Shown: positions 9,565-19,531 of the stretch, piece after piece
How the letters are laid out: each line of letters opens with the position of its first letter
Numbering within the stretch: the first letter of the stretch is position 1
Source: Maricaulis sp965228215
GTDB taxonomy: Bacteria > Pseudomonadota > Alphaproteobacteria > Caulobacterales > Maricaulaceae
Direction of reading: 5' to 3'
DNA length: 64,000 nucleotides
Assembly: GCA_965228215.1 (NCBI GenBank)
Contig: OZ245800.1
Coordinates: forward strand, 868,001 to 932,000
Program-made: the position numbers and the translations under genes
Notes under the pieces: generated by a model
Seen by the model: only the letters and a program-made list of their open reading frames with translations
Database searches by the model: none
Told to the model about the DNA's origin: nothing

Positions 9565-9631
9565 TTCCGGAACCGCTATCGGTGCAAGAGGCCGGCCCCA
9601 ACACCGTCCTGATAAAACTTGCGGCGAGGGG

Positions 9632-10879
9632 CTAGTTCGCAGCCTCGCCGGCCTCCAGCGCGTCCAGCGCGATTGCCATCAGTTCTGTCTCGTAGGACGT
9701 AAATCCGGACGCCGGATCGCGCGCGAGATCAGCCTCTGGATCCACGCCGGTGACGAAGAAGGCGACGCTCGCGCCTTGATCGGGAATTGCCCAGGCGCCG
9801 CCATAGAAGCCGTAAGCCTCGCCGATATGACCAACCAGGCGCAGCTCGGGATGGCTCTCGACCTGACCCGGCAGGAGAACTTGCGGGCCGGGTCCGTGGG
9901 CAAGGACTCCCGGCTCGACATTGCCGGTCCAGACCGGCTCACCCAGGGCCTCGCCGACACCGCCGGGCAGAAAGGCTGAAGCAAGCACCGCAAGATCCTC
10001 GACGCTGGCGCGCAATCCGCCTTGAGGGGAATAGAGCGTGCCGTTGACGAAAACCTCCGGCGCCTCGTTCGACGGGTCTTCGCCGGCCTCACCGGGATCC
10101 CGGCGCAGGATCGCCGGACGCGTATCCTCGAGAGTGTCGAGATCATCGACCTGGGGCGTCCACACCCCGTCGAACCGGCGGTGCAACGTCGCTCCGTTCG
10201 CGCGGGTAGCCGTTGACACGCCGGACCAGTTGAAACCCACATCGAGCCCCATCGGTGCCAGCACTCGAGCGGTCGCCAGCCGGTCGAAGCGTTCGCCGGC
10301 GGCCATCTCCATCACCTGCGCGGCGATGCCGTAATTGATATTGGCATAGGTCCAGCCCTCACCCGGCGGATAGGAGCAGCCGGCATCGCTCGTCAGCAGA
10401 TCCTCGAGGCGATCTCCCTCGGCAGCCCAGTACACCTGCGGATCGCAAATCCCGCTGGTATGCGACAGTAGGGAGGTGAGCGTCACCGGCGCCCCTCCGG
10501 GCTGAACCGGCAGGTCGAAACCCAGCAGGTCCGTGACATCAGCATCCATGTTGACCATACCATCTTGAGCCAGGCTCAGGACGGTCAGCGCGGTGGCCAG
10601 TTTAGAGATTGAGGCGACGCGGACAGGAGAGCGCGGCGTAAGAGGGCGCTGCGGCGTGACACCATCGGCCTCGAAAACGGCGGTACCAGCCGCGTGGGAC
10701 CAAACGATCCCACCATCGCGCCAGACCGCAACCGCAACGCCCGGCACTGCCCGGCGCTCATCGCCATTTCCGGTCAGCAAGACCTCCACGCGTCCCTCGA
10801 TCGCGGCACGGGACTCCGGGTCCTCGGCGCACGCTGTCAGCAGGCTGACCGTAAGGGTTACGGCGATCAGACGGATCAT
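9632..10879 (-). CDS. Class C beta-lactamase-type serine hydrolase, lipoprotein
   Basis: 415 residues from the ATG at 10879, chosen because a lipoprotein signal follows at once (MIRLIAVTLT, VSLLTAC). The three motifs of the serine beta-lactamase / penicillin-binding fold are visible: Ser90-Ile-Ser-Lys93, Tyr178-Ala-Asn180 and a late HIG triad (HIGEAYGFYGG). Family members include class C beta-lactamases, esterases, D-aminopeptidases and low-molecular-weight PBPs. The C-terminal domain is not diagnostic, so true beta-lactamase activity cannot be claimed. The product is probably periplasmic. The gene is divergent from the penicillin-acylase-type gene at 11315. Confidence 0.88.
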   Translation of the reverse strand: MIRLIAVTLTVSLLTACAEDPESRAAIEGRVEVLLTGNGDERRAVPGVAVAVWRDGGIVWSHAAGTAVFEADGVTPQRPLTPRSPVRVASISKLATALTVLSLAQDGMVNMDADVTDLLGFDLPVQPGGAPVTLTSLLSHTSGICDPQVYWAAEGDRLEDLLTSDAGCSYPPGEGWTYANINYGIAAQVMEMAAGERFDRLATARVLAPMGLDVGFNWSGVSTATRANGATLHRRFDGVWTPQVDDLDTLEDTRPAILRRDPGEAGEDPSNEAPEVFVNGTLYSPQGGLRASVEDLAVLASAFLPGGVGEALGEPVWTGNVEPGVLAHGPGPQVLLPGQVESHPELRLVGHIGEAYGFYGGAWAIPDQGASVAFFVTGVDPEADLARDPASGFTSYETELMAIALDALEAGEAAN

Positions 10880-11314
10880 GAGGCGGCTTTCTGTTCGGCG
10901 AAAACGTCGGGAAGACTCTAGGCCACCGACCTGTCGCGAACAACCGAACTCCGACCGCGCGAGCACGTCGCTGATAGGTCGGCGAGCTCATGGAGCGGGG
11001 TGCGATAGAGCCACTGGTCCGGAACGGGAAAGCAAGTAGCGGAGGTGTCAGACCAGACTCACGTCGCAAGCTTACGCCATGCCGCGTGAGATTCGGCTTC
11101 TTCAGATTGTTCGCGATGCCAATTCCGGCAGTGGTACCTCGGGCTTTATCCCGCACCCTCGTGGCCATGCCACTTGCTATGGTCAGCGCCGTACCTGTCG
11201 GGATAACGTCGGGCTCATAACCAAACACAAGAAAACCAGGTCCATAGCAATCTGCTTGGACGCTAAGCGAAGGGCGGCTGATAATCGCCTCAAACACGCT
11301 GGGGAGGTCAGTAC
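10880..11314. other. 435-base intergenic region
   Basis: This holds the divergent promoters for the serine hydrolase and the acylase gene. At 11037-11057 a short stretch (GGAGGTGTCAGACCAGA) weakly resembles the 3' end of the dispersed repeat found elsewhere in the window. GGGGAGG precedes the acylase start. I see no convincing gene. Confidence 0.5.
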
Positions 11315-13642
11315 ATGAAGTCGCGTCGTTGGTTCACCACCGCCTTAACCGCCATCACCGTATCCGGAGTCGTGGCCGGTTGCGCACAGCTGGATCTTCC
11401 AGATCTGGGGCTCGGCCCTGCGACAAGCGCACCGGAGGCCGCTGATACAGTCGAGATTCTGCGCCTTCCCTACGGCGTGCCACGCATCGTCGCGTCGGAT
11501 CATGAAGGCCTGGGCTTTGGCGCAGGCTATGTCGCCGCGGAAGACAATCTCTGCCTGCTGATGGAGCGCGCCATGACGGTGCGCGGCGAGCGCGCTGCCT
11601 TCCTGGGAGCCGGTGAGAACAACGCCAATATCGCCAGCGATGTCTATCATCGGCGCATCCTGAACAGCCGCACCGTCGAAACCCTGCTCGCAGGTGAAGC
11701 CGGGGCCATCGACACCCCCAGCGAGGATGCGCGCGCCTTTATCGAAGGCTTCGCGGACGGCGTGAATTACGCGCTGACCGAGATCGAGATCAACGATCCC
11801 AATTGCGCAGGAGCAGACTGGGTCAGAAACGTCACCACGGAAGACATCTGGTATGGTGCGCTGACGCTGCCCTTTGGCCAACCCATCCAGGCCGTGACCT
11901 CTGCTGAACCGCCCGTGGACGGGGCAACCGCGACAAGCGAAGCGCGTGTCGAGAACCTGCTCGTCCAGCGCCGCGGCATGGGCTCGAACGCGTATGGTGT
12001 CGGTTCTGATGGAACACGCGACGGCGTGAACGCTGTGCTCCTCGGCAATCCGCACTATCCCTGGGACGGAGCCTTGCGCTTCTATCGTGTCGGACTGACG
12101 ATCCCGGGCGAGCTGAACGTGGTTGGTGCCGGGCTGGTCACCACACCCTTCATCGGTATCGGGCACACCGAGAATATGGCCTGGACCCATACGGTCTCCA
12201 CCGCACGGCGCTTCGGTTATTTCGAGCTGACCCTCGATCCGGCCGATCCCACCCGCTACATGATCGACGGCCAGAGCCGCGCGATGATCGCAAATGAAAT
12301 CACCGTCGACGTCCGCGGTGAAGACGGCTCGATCACTCCGGTTACCCGCACGATCTGGGAAACCGAGTTCGGCCCTGTCGCCGCGAGCCAACGCCTGCCC
12401 TGGTCGCCAGAGACGGCGTTTGCCTTTGCCGCACCCAGTGGTGGCCTCCGGATCATCGACCAATATCTGGCAATGTATCAAGCCGACACGGTCATGGAGC
12501 TTCATGGCGCCTTGTCGCGCTATCAGGCTACCGCCTTCAACACGATGGCAGTCGATCATGAAGGCGGAGCCTTCTATGGCGATATGGGCCTGGTGCCCAA
12601 TGTCGACACTGACCTGGTGATGCGTTGTGCCGCGTCCGACACCGCTCGGGGCTATTGGATGCAGGCACGCATTCCGATCCTCGACGCGTCTGATCCGACC
12701 TGCCGCTGGCGCGATGGCGACGGAGCGACCGCTCCGGGAGTCTTCGGCCCCGATGATGCCCCTCATCTCTTCCGCTCGGACTTCGTGGCCCAGTCGAACG
12801 ACTCACCCTGGCTCACCAATCCCGCCGAACCGCTGACAGGCTACAGCCCGATCTGGGGCAATGAGGCGACGCCGCGCTCTCTTCGAACGCGTCTTGCCCT
12901 CGACCAGATGGCCCAGCGCCTTGCGGGAACCGACGGCCTGGGAGCGGCTGGGTTTGACCTGGAGACGCTGCAGACCGTGATGTATTCGAACCGCCATCAC
13001 GGCGGTGAACTCCTGCGCGACAGCCTCGTCGACACATGTCGTGAAAGTGGCGAAGCTGACCTTCAGCCGCTCTGTGAAGCGCTGGCAGGCTGGGATCTGA
13101 AAGTGAATCTCGACAGCACCGGTGCCCATGTCATGGCGCTCTATCTGCTCGCTGGCGGCGCTGTGTTCGAGGGCGCGTTCGATCCGGAAAATGGCGCGAC
13201 GACCCCCGTCGGCTTGGCCGGCGACGATCCGGCCGTTCTGGAAGCGCTGCGTACTGCCGCGGGACAATTGCAGCAATTGCAACTCGCCCCCGATGCGACG
13301 CTCGGCTCGGTCATGGGCGAGATGCGTGGCGATGTCCGTGTCCCCATCCATGGCGGCCCGGCGGGCACAGGCGTCTTCAACATGATCATCCCGGACGCGC
13401 CTGTTCCAGGCACGGGCTGGACCAGCGTGCGCCATGGATCCAGCTGGATCATGACTGTGGAGTTCAACGATGAAGGCGTGCGCAGCGAAGGCGTTCTGAC
13501 CTACTCGCAGTCCACAGACCCGACCTCGCCGCATTTCGGCGATCAGACGCGGCTCTATTCAGAGCAGGGTTGGGACGCCCTTCACCTTGACCTCGATGAG
13601 GCACGCGCTGCAGCAGTTTCAGCCCGCCAGTTCGAGCGCTAG
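11315..13642 (+). CDS. Penicillin acylase family Ntn hydrolase, lipoprotein
   Basis: 775 residues, the usual precursor length for the S45 family (penicillin G acylase, cephalosporin acylase, acyl-homoserine-lactone acylase). A lipobox (VSGVVAGC) gives a membrane-anchored precursor. The alpha subunit starts around LRLPYGVPRIVASDHEGLGF. The autocatalytic cleavage site is Gly223-Ser224 in RRGMGSNAYG, Ser224 becoming the N-terminal nucleophile of the beta subunit. Downstream NPHYPW and GIGHTENMAWTHT are typical beta-subunit motifs. It hydrolyses an amide bond of an acylated substrate. Candidates are acyl-homoserine lactones, beta-lactams or lipopeptides, and sequence alone does not decide. A terminator follows. 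Confidence 0.9.
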   Translation: MKSRRWFTTALTAITVSGVVAGCAQLDLPDLGLGPATSAPEAADTVEILRLPYGVPRIVASDHEGLGFGAGYVAAEDNLCLLMERAMTVRGERAAFLGAGENNANIASDVYHRRILNSRTVETLLAGEAGAIDTPSEDARAFIEGFADGVNYALTEIEINDPNCAGADWVRNVTTEDIWYGALTLPFGQPIQAVTSAEPPVDGATATSEARVENLLVQRRGMGSNAYGVGSDGTRDGVNAVLLGNPHYPWDGALRFYRVGLTIPGELNVVGAGLVTTPFIGIGHTENMAWTHTVSTARRFGYFELTLDPADPTRYMIDGQSRAMIANEITVDVRGEDGSITPVTRTIWETEFGPVAASQRLPWSPETAFAFAAPSGGLRIIDQYLAMYQADTVMELHGALSRYQATAFNTMAVDHEGGAFYGDMGLVPNVDTDLVMRCAASDTARGYWMQARIPILDASDPTCRWRDGDGATAPGVFGPDDAPHLFRSDFVAQSNDSPWLTNPAEPLTGYSPIWGNEATPRSLRTRLALDQMAQRLAGTDGLGAAGFDLETLQTVMYSNRHHGGELLRDSLVDTCRESGEADLQPLCEALAGWDLKVNLDSTGAHVMALYLLAGGAVFEGAFDPENGATTPVGLAGDDPAVLEALRTAAGQLQQLQLAPDATLGSVMGEMRGDVRVPIHGGPAGTGVFNMIIPDAPVPGTGWTSVRHGSSWIMTVEFNDEGVRSEGVLTYSQSTDPTSPHFGDQTRLYSEQGWDALHLDLDEARAAAVSARQFER

Positions 13643-13666
13643 AACTCTTCGCAAATCGAAACACAA

Positions 13667-13708
13667 AAGCGCCGGGCGAGACCAAGTGTCTGCCCGGCGC
13701 TTCTTGTT
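13667..13708 (+). terminator. Rho-independent terminator of the acylase gene
   Basis: An 11-bp perfect stem (AAGCGCCGGGC at 13667-13677 with 13692-13702) is followed by CTTGTTT. It lies 24 bases after the acylase stop codon. Confidence 0.8.
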
Positions 13709-13835
13709 TGCGCGCGCGAATTGGTATCGCGCAGCGCGGTCCAGCTACGCTCACATCGGAGCGGTTGGTCCGCAATGGTATCCTGCTCGACTGGCGCAAT
13801 CAGAAACGCAAGCCTGGATTCGAATAGGCCGGCAA

Positions 13836-14055
13836 TTCCCTGACATCAGGGCATTCGGGCGCGCGGGAACAGCCTGTTGCTGGCGTTTGAGACAATCGGG
13901 GAATTGGCGGTCTTCAGGCCCCAGCGCTACCGGAAACACCATCGCGACATGCCGCTAGGTGCCGGAAGCGCGGCACTATTCCGACAACGCTCAAATCAAC
14001 ACAGACGAGACTGGGGATAGTGGCGGGGGTGTCAGACGAGAGCGAACGAGTCTCG
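13836..14055 (+). repeat. Dispersed intergenic repeat, copy A
   Basis: About 220 bases closely matching copy B at 27810-28026. Shared blocks include CCCTGACATCAGG, TTTGAGAC-ATCGGGGAATTGG, CGGAAACACCA-CGCGAC and GACTGGGGATAGTGGCGG followed by GTCAGACGAGAGCGA. It fills most of the 534-base gap between the acylase and autotransporter genes. No open frame is conserved, so it looks like a non-coding mobile or relic element rather than a gene. Confidence 0.8.
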
Positions 14056-14138
14056 CAGGCCGCCAGTCCGGCTTCGGCCGAAGGGCGGGCGGAGAGCGCA
14101 ATTCATGCAGCCGGAACTCATGGTTTGGAGCGGCAACG

Positions 14139-14165
14139 CCCCGCCGCGACCGTGTCGCGACGGGG
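14139..14165 (-). terminator. Probable terminator hairpin of the autotransporter-like gene
   Basis: A 12-bp stem with one mismatch (14139-14150 with 14154-14165, 3-base loop) lies 12 bases beyond the stop codon of the minus-strand gene. No T-run follows, so intrinsic termination is uncertain. Confidence 0.45.
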
Positions 14166-14176
14166 TCTCAGTTCGC

Positions 14177-17100
14177 CTAGAACGGCATGCGCACTTCGAA
14201 GCGCGCGCCATTCGTGGAGAAGTCGTCCTCGCCGAGACCGCCGAACTGCGCTTCTGCCGAGATGACCGCTCCATACCAATTGCCGCGCAGACCGATCGAG
14301 GCATCAGCTCTAAGACCGCCGGTATCGACAATGACACCGTTCTCATCCATGAGGCCGGCCGCGTTGTAGTCCCACACGGCGTTGATCGATGCGTTCGGCT
14401 CCCACCAGTTTCCGTTCTCGCCCTCCATGCGGTAGGCGATTTCCGGACCCGCTTCGAGGCGACCGATGGCGACGGTCTGCTCCGGGATGGCATAGCCGAG
14501 CTTGTCGGTATAGGCGTCCTGCGTTTCCTCGAAATGAGCGATCGCCGCGTTCGGACGGATCCGCCAATTGTCCTGGCTCCATTCGCCCGAGACATTGGCA
14601 CGGATCATGTAGCGGCTGGTCTCGAAATCATCTTCGTAGAGGCCCAGCGGGTCGACCGTATTGTCCGATTGCCCCCACATCGCGAGAACATCGAGATAGG
14701 CTCCGTCAGCGAACTCCCAGGCCATGTAGGGACCAGCCATCCAGCCAGAGCCCTGCGCGCGGGCTCCGCGGAGCGCACCGGCACGCTGGGAGATGTCATT
14801 GGTGATCTCGTCCATCCAGTCGCGCTGGATCATCACGCCGAAGACCGTGTGATCATCCACCAGCCAGTCGGCGCCAATCTGCACCACGCCGAAACTGCTC
14901 TCGGCATCATCACCGGCGCGATTGTCATCAATGGCGTCATAGCTCGCCGAGAACCAGATATCGAAGCTCGACTCACCGGTCGCACGCGTGTCGGACGTTC
15001 CCGGCATCTGCCGTTCCTGCGCCTTGGCGTGATTTCGGATTCCGGAGAGGCTGGTCGACATCGACATCACGCGATTGCCGCCATTGATATCGGCCGAGAA
15101 CCGGCCCGGAGAGGTCGTTTCGCGATCACGGATACGGCGCGACAAGTCAGGTGCCGCCGAAAGGATGCGGTCTCCGCGACGAACCATGAAATTGTTGATC
15201 GCGCGCATGGTCGCCAGGCGAACCTCATCCTCATCGCGCTGATTGGCGAAGGTACAGACGATGGTCTCGTTGACGTCGAGATCGATATCGATCCGGCCAT
15301 TGGCAAGATCAATGACCGAGCCATTGTCCGTGTCGCCGGTACAGGTGATATCGCGGATTTCCCAGCCCTGCGGGACGATTTGGGTGACATCATACTGGCC
15401 AAACAGCTTGCGGAAGCTCTGGGTCTGGGCGTGGCCGCGCACCGTCGTCAATTGCTGACCATTCAGATCCGGATCACTGGACACGAGACCGAATGTTGCT
15501 TCGCGGTGGTAACCACTCGGCGTCGTCGACACGATCTTGATATCGCCGAAGCGCGGGGCAACGGAGATATTCACCGGGATCTGCACGACAGTGGTCGCCG
15601 CCTTGAGGCTGCCCCCGCTGCCTTCAGCCGGCGCTGCGCCGCCCGTCGAGATCGTCACCGTGCCGCTGTAATTGCCCGGCATCAGCCGGTCGACATTGGC
15701 GTTGAGGCCAATGGTCAGATCGAGACTGCCCGCGCCGGGGACCGTGCCGGTTGCCGGCGTGACCGTGATCCAATTCACATCCGCCGTGGCCGTGTAGTTC
15801 AGACCCTGGCTGCCCGGATTGTTCAGCGTGGCCGAGCCGAGCACGGTCGAGGCATCAACGATGTCGCTGGTGACCGCGAGATTGATCACGGTCGATTCAA
15901 CGACGGCCTCGACCGAACCCGAATTGGCGATCGAGCCATTGCCGGCCGCGTCCTGGGCAGCGCCTGCTGCCAGGTTGATGACAACATCCCCGACCGTATC
16001 CGGCGTGATGGTCGCGGAATAGTTCCGGGCGTCCGTGGCAAGGAAGGCCGAAGCAACGCCATTGGTGACGCCGAGATCGGCCAGCTCGAAACCCGTTACG
16101 TCTTCCGAGAACACAACGCTGACCTGGAAGGGTCCGGTTGTGGTCGCACCCGGCAGATTGATTTGCGCGGTTGGCGGTGTGACGTCGGCCTCGATGGAGA
16201 ATTGCGCAGCCGCGAGACTGGCATTGCCGGCCAGGTCATTGGCCGCTCCGGCTGCCACATCCACGGTGACATCGCCATCGTCGCTGGCCGTGATCGTGAC
16301 GGTGTACTCGCTATCGCTCACCGCATTGAAGTCTGACGCCGCGCCATTGGTGACGACAAAGTCAGCCAGTTCGAAACCGGTGACGCTTTCCGAGAAGGTC
16401 GCGGTCAGCGTAAAGGTCGCAGGAACAGGTTGCGTGGAGGCTGTGGTCAGCGCCACGGTCGGTGGTGTTTCGTCGTTCGTGATCGAGAACTGGGTCGCGG
16501 CAGCATTGCCGTTTCCGGCATTGTCGGTCGCCGCGTCCGCCGCGATATCGACCGTCACGGGACCGTCGGCCGCGGGCGTAATCAGCGCGGTATAGACCGA
16601 GCCGCTGACGGCGTTGAACGCCGATCCTGCGCCATTCCCGATCGCAAGGTCGGTCAGATCGAACCCGACCACATCCTCCGAGAAGGTCGCTGTGAGCGTG
16701 AACGCTCCGGACACCGGATCCGGCGAACTGGAGCTGAGCGCAACTGTCGGCTTCGTCTGGTCATTCGTGATCGAGAATTGCGGTGCTGCGACATTGCCAT
16801 TGCCGGCCGTATCGTTCGCCACATTGGCGGCGACATCGACCGTGACCGCGCCATCGGCGGCAGGCGTGACGAGTGCCGTGTAGACCGAACCGCTCGTCGT
16901 CACAAAGTTGGATGCCGCGCCATTGCCGATCGTCAAATCACCCAGCTCGAACCCTGCGACATCCTCCGAGAAGGTTGCCGTCACCGTGAAGGCGCCGGAC
17001 ACAGGGTCAGGTGAGGTAGTGGTGAGCGCTACGGTCGGAGCGGTTTCGTCATTGGTCAGTGCCAATTGCGGCGCCGCCGTGTTGTTGTTCGTTGCCAGGT

Positions 17101-19351
17101 CCTGGGCAGCGCCCGCAGGCACATCCACGGTGACCACGCCATCTGCGGCCGGAGTGATGTCGACCGTGTAGGCGGCATTACCGCCCTGCAGGTTCGAGGC
17201 AGCACCATTGCCCACGACAAAGTCGGCCAATACCACCCCGGTGACGTTTTCCGAGAAGGTCGCCGTCACGGAGAAAGCGCCGGAAACGGGGTCAGGCGAT
17301 GCGGTCGTCAGAGCGACCGAGGGAACAATGTGGTCGAGCTCATAATCCGGCTCGTTGGTCCCGGTCGGCGTGAGGTCTGTCAGAGCGTTTCCGTCTGAAT
17401 CCTCCATGCCATGCCCGGCCTTGAAACCGAGTGTGACGACACCGTTGACGGTCGCCAGGTCGCCGCCCTGGGCGAAGATCACGAAGAACTCGTTTCGGCC
17501 GAAATCACCATTATTGACGATGAAGCTCACTCCCGAGGTTCCGGAGAGCTCAAGGTCAGCTGCGCTGAACCCGACAACGGGTTCGGAGAAACGGATCTGC
17601 CAGGCAAGGTTGGTTCGGTTGTTCAGTTGTGCTGAACTTCTGGTCAAGGACGCGATCCGGGGCGGGTTCGCGTTGTTCACAACCGAGTAGGTGGCGCTTG
17701 CGGCACTGGGCTGCGTGCCCGGAGGCAGCGGATTGCCGACCCCATCCGTGATGTCCGTCCCCGCAGGATGGAAGATGGGCAGTACATCGGCGTTCAGGCC
17801 CGCAAGGTCACCGCCCGTTGCCGTCAATTCCCAGCGAGCGGATCCTGGCGCCGCAGCGCGCGGAGAACCGCCACGAGGCGCTTGAGGCACAGCGCCCAGA
17901 TCTCGCACGCTCAGCGTCGCCGTCGTGCCCTGGCCGATGAAATCGTCGGCGGTCAGGTTCAGGACGTTTTCGTCGAACTCGATCTCCCAGACCAGCGTGT
18001 CGGCATCCGTGTAGCGATCCGTCGGGTTAGACCGCGCGAACCGCGTCAATGTCGGACCGGATCGATCGATCTGGATCACCTGGCCGCCGGTGAAGGCCGC
18101 GACAGATCCATTGACCCCACCGCCATTTCCGGACGCATCGGTCACGTCGGTATTGGCCAGAACATCCAGGCGCATCGCGCCATCGCCCGAGACGCCGGTG
18201 ACGGTCACATCGATATTGTTGCCACTTGCCGACGAGACGGACCCAATCGTTCCGGCGACCGTATTCGTCGTGAACAGATCGAAATCATCGGTCGAGAGGT
18301 TAGCGACATCCTCGTCGAAGACGACGCGGAAAACCTGGGTGTCAGAGGTGACCGATCCGGTCGTGCCGGTGATCGAGACAACAGTTGGCGGTGTCGCATC
18401 GATCGTCACCGTGTGGACCTCACCCGTGAATGCGGCTGGTGGCGTGTTGTCCTCGTCATCGTCAATGTCGGTATTGGCCTTGAGGTCGAGCCGCAGCGTA
18501 CCGCCGCCCGCGATCGAATTGACTGTGACGTCGACCGTCGTTCCCGACGAGGCCGAGACCGAGGCGATTGTGCCCGAAGCCGAACCGGTCGTGGTCAGTT
18601 CGAAATCATCCGTCGTGATATTGTTGGCGTTTTCGTCGAAGGTGACGCGATACGTCACGCTCGTCGCGGCACCGGCGGGACCGCCTTGCAGCGCGACCGA
18701 CTGAACGACGGGAGGGGTGGTGTCAGCTGTCTCCGCAACAGTACCGCTGCCCGCCGACACTCCGTAGTCGACGTCATCAATTCTGGTCAAAGTTGCCGTG
18801 TAGACTACCTGATGAGCCGGCAAGGTCGCCGTTGCTGTGAGCGCGCATGAATCCCCGATTGGCAAATCGACCTGGACCAGATCCGTCCCATTTCCGGTAA
18901 TCGTGGCACCCGCACAGACAACATTGGCGGTTGCGGCTACGCCGAACTGACCAGAATCTGGATAGATTTTGACAGGCGATCCGGCCGGAACTTCCGAGCC
19001 ATCAGGGAGAGCAACGTAAATACCCCCGCCGATGAGACCGATTTGTCCCGGGTCCGCAGCGTTGTAACTCGCCACGGACAGGCCAAGCTGAGCACAGAAG
19101 AGATTGACTCCTCCTAGGGTGGCTCCTTCGAAACCCATTCCGGGTAGAGTGGCTCCGGGAAAATCATCATCGGCGGTACCGATGGCCGGACACGGCGTTT
19201 GCCTGGCTTCCGCTGCCCCGCCGACCAAGACCATGAGAATGCCTGCCAGAAGCGCCGCAACAAGCGCTGCTAGTCGCGCCCTCCGCAACTTGAATTCCTC
19301 GCGGCGATCATTGTCGTTGGCATTCCGAAGCGTGTTGTCGAAACCAAGCAT
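14177..19351 (-). CDS. Giant multi-Ig autotransporter-like surface protein
   Basis: 1724 residues; the ATG at 19351 is preceded by GGGAGAG. A charged N-terminal extension of about 25 residues precedes the signal helix (LAALVAALLAGILMVLVGG, then AEARQ), a feature of some autotransporters. Then come Cys-containing N-terminal strands, two repeats of the type DENANNITTDDFELTTTG, one divergent copy, and about six tandem bacterial Ig-like repeats of roughly 100 residues marked by the cores TSPDPVSGAFTVTATFSEDV and SITNDETPPTVALT. A BACON-like segment (VNWITVTPATGTVPGAGS) follows, and the last roughly 280 residues alternate like an outer-membrane barrel and end in Phe (FEVRMPF). It is predicted to be exported and displayed as an adhesin or biofilm protein. 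Repeats evolve by duplication, so copy number may vary between strains. Confidence 0.85.
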   Translation of the reverse strand: MLGFDNTLRNANDNDRREEFKLRRARLAALVAALLAGILMVLVGGAAEARQTPCPAIGTADDDFPGATLPGMGFEGATLGGVNLFCAQLGLSVASYNAADPGQIGLIGGGIYVALPDGSEVPAGSPVKIYPDSGQFGVAATANVVCAGATITGNGTDLVQVDLPIGDSCALTATATLPAHQVVYTATLTRIDDVDYGVSAGSGTVAETADTTPPVVQSVALQGGPAGAATSVTYRVTFDENANNITTDDFELTTTGSASGTIASVSASSGTTVDVTVNSIAGGGTLRLDLKANTDIDDDEDNTPPAAFTGEVHTVTIDATPPTVVSITGTTGSVTSDTQVFRVVFDEDVANLSTDDFDLFTTNTVAGTIGSVSSASGNNIDVTVTGVSGDGAMRLDVLANTDVTDASGNGGGVNGSVAAFTGGQVIQIDRSGPTLTRFARSNPTDRYTDADTLVWEIEFDENVLNLTADDFIGQGTTATLSVRDLGAVPQAPRGGSPRAAAPGSARWELTATGGDLAGLNADVLPIFHPAGTDITDGVGNPLPPGTQPSAASATYSVVNNANPPRIASLTRSSAQLNNRTNLAWQIRFSEPVVGFSAADLELSGTSGVSFIVNNGDFGRNEFFVIFAQGGDLATVNGVVTLGFKAGHGMEDSDGNALTDLTPTGTNEPDYELDHIVPSVALTTASPDPVSGAFSVTATFSENVTGVVLADFVVGNGAASNLQGGNAAYTVDITPAADGVVTVDVPAGAAQDLATNNNTAAPQLALTNDETAPTVALTTTSPDPVSGAFTVTATFSEDVAGFELGDLTIGNGAASNFVTTSGSVYTALVTPAADGAVTVDVAANVANDTAGNGNVAAPQFSITNDQTKPTVALSSSSPDPVSGAFTLTATFSEDVVGFDLTDLAIGNGAGSAFNAVSGSVYTALITPAADGPVTVDIAADAATDNAGNGNAAATQFSITNDETPPTVALTTASTQPVPATFTLTATFSESVTGFELADFVVTNGAASDFNAVSDSEYTVTITASDDGDVTVDVAAGAANDLAGNASLAAAQFSIEADVTPPTAQINLPGATTTGPFQVSVVFSEDVTGFELADLGVTNGVASAFLATDARNYSATITPDTVGDVVINLAAGAAQDAAGNGSIANSGSVEAVVESTVINLAVTSDIVDASTVLGSATLNNPGSQGLNYTATADVNWITVTPATGTVPGAGSLDLTIGLNANVDRLMPGNYSGTVTISTGGAAPAEGSGGSLKAATTVVQIPVNISVAPRFGDIKIVSTTPSGYHREATFGLVSSDPDLNGQQLTTVRGHAQTQSFRKLFGQYDVTQIVPQGWEIRDITCTGDTDNGSVIDLANGRIDIDLDVNETIVCTFANQRDEDEVRLATMRAINNFMVRRGDRILSAAPDLSRRIRDRETTSPGRFSADINGGNRVMSMSTSLSGIRNHAKAQERQMPGTSDTRATGESSFDIWFSASYDAIDDNRAGDDAESSFGVVQIGADWLVDDHTVFGVMIQRDWMDEITNDISQRAGALRGARAQGSGWMAGPYMAWEFADGAYLDVLAMWGQSDNTVDPLGLYEDDFETSRYMIRANVSGEWSQDNWRIRPNAAIAHFEETQDAYTDKLGYAIPEQTVAIGRLEAGPEIAYRMEGENGNWWEPNASINAVWDYNAAGLMDENGVIVDTGGLRADASIGLRGNWYGAVISAEAQFGGLGEDDFSTNGARFEVRMPF

Positions 19352-19500
19352 GTTGCTCTCCCAGCCAATCTCACCGCCACCGAAGAACCGGTCGCGGTCG
19401 TGACGACGCCGCGAGGATCGCGCCGCTGCCGGGACTGCCTGTAGAATGCGATGAAACTTGGATTTCGCGCGCGGACGGAGCGCTACACTTGCCGGCGCCA

Positions 19501-19516
19501 GGACACATATGTCCTG
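19501..19516. promoter_or_regulatory. Inverted repeat upstream of the autotransporter-like gene
   Basis: AGGACA-CATA-TGTCCT, six-base arms with a four-base centre, 150 bases upstream of the autotransporter-like start and next to the IS6 remnant. It could be an operator for the autotransporter gene. No known regulator is recognised. Confidence 0.35.
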
Positions 19517-19531
19517 TCCAGATTCCCCCCA

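Noticed and set aside
14105..16336. Long open frame (743 codons) on the plus strand
   Set aside because: It runs antisense through the autotransporter-like gene, has low-complexity Asp/Arg/Gly-rich sequence with no domain, and reflects codon bias of the real gene.
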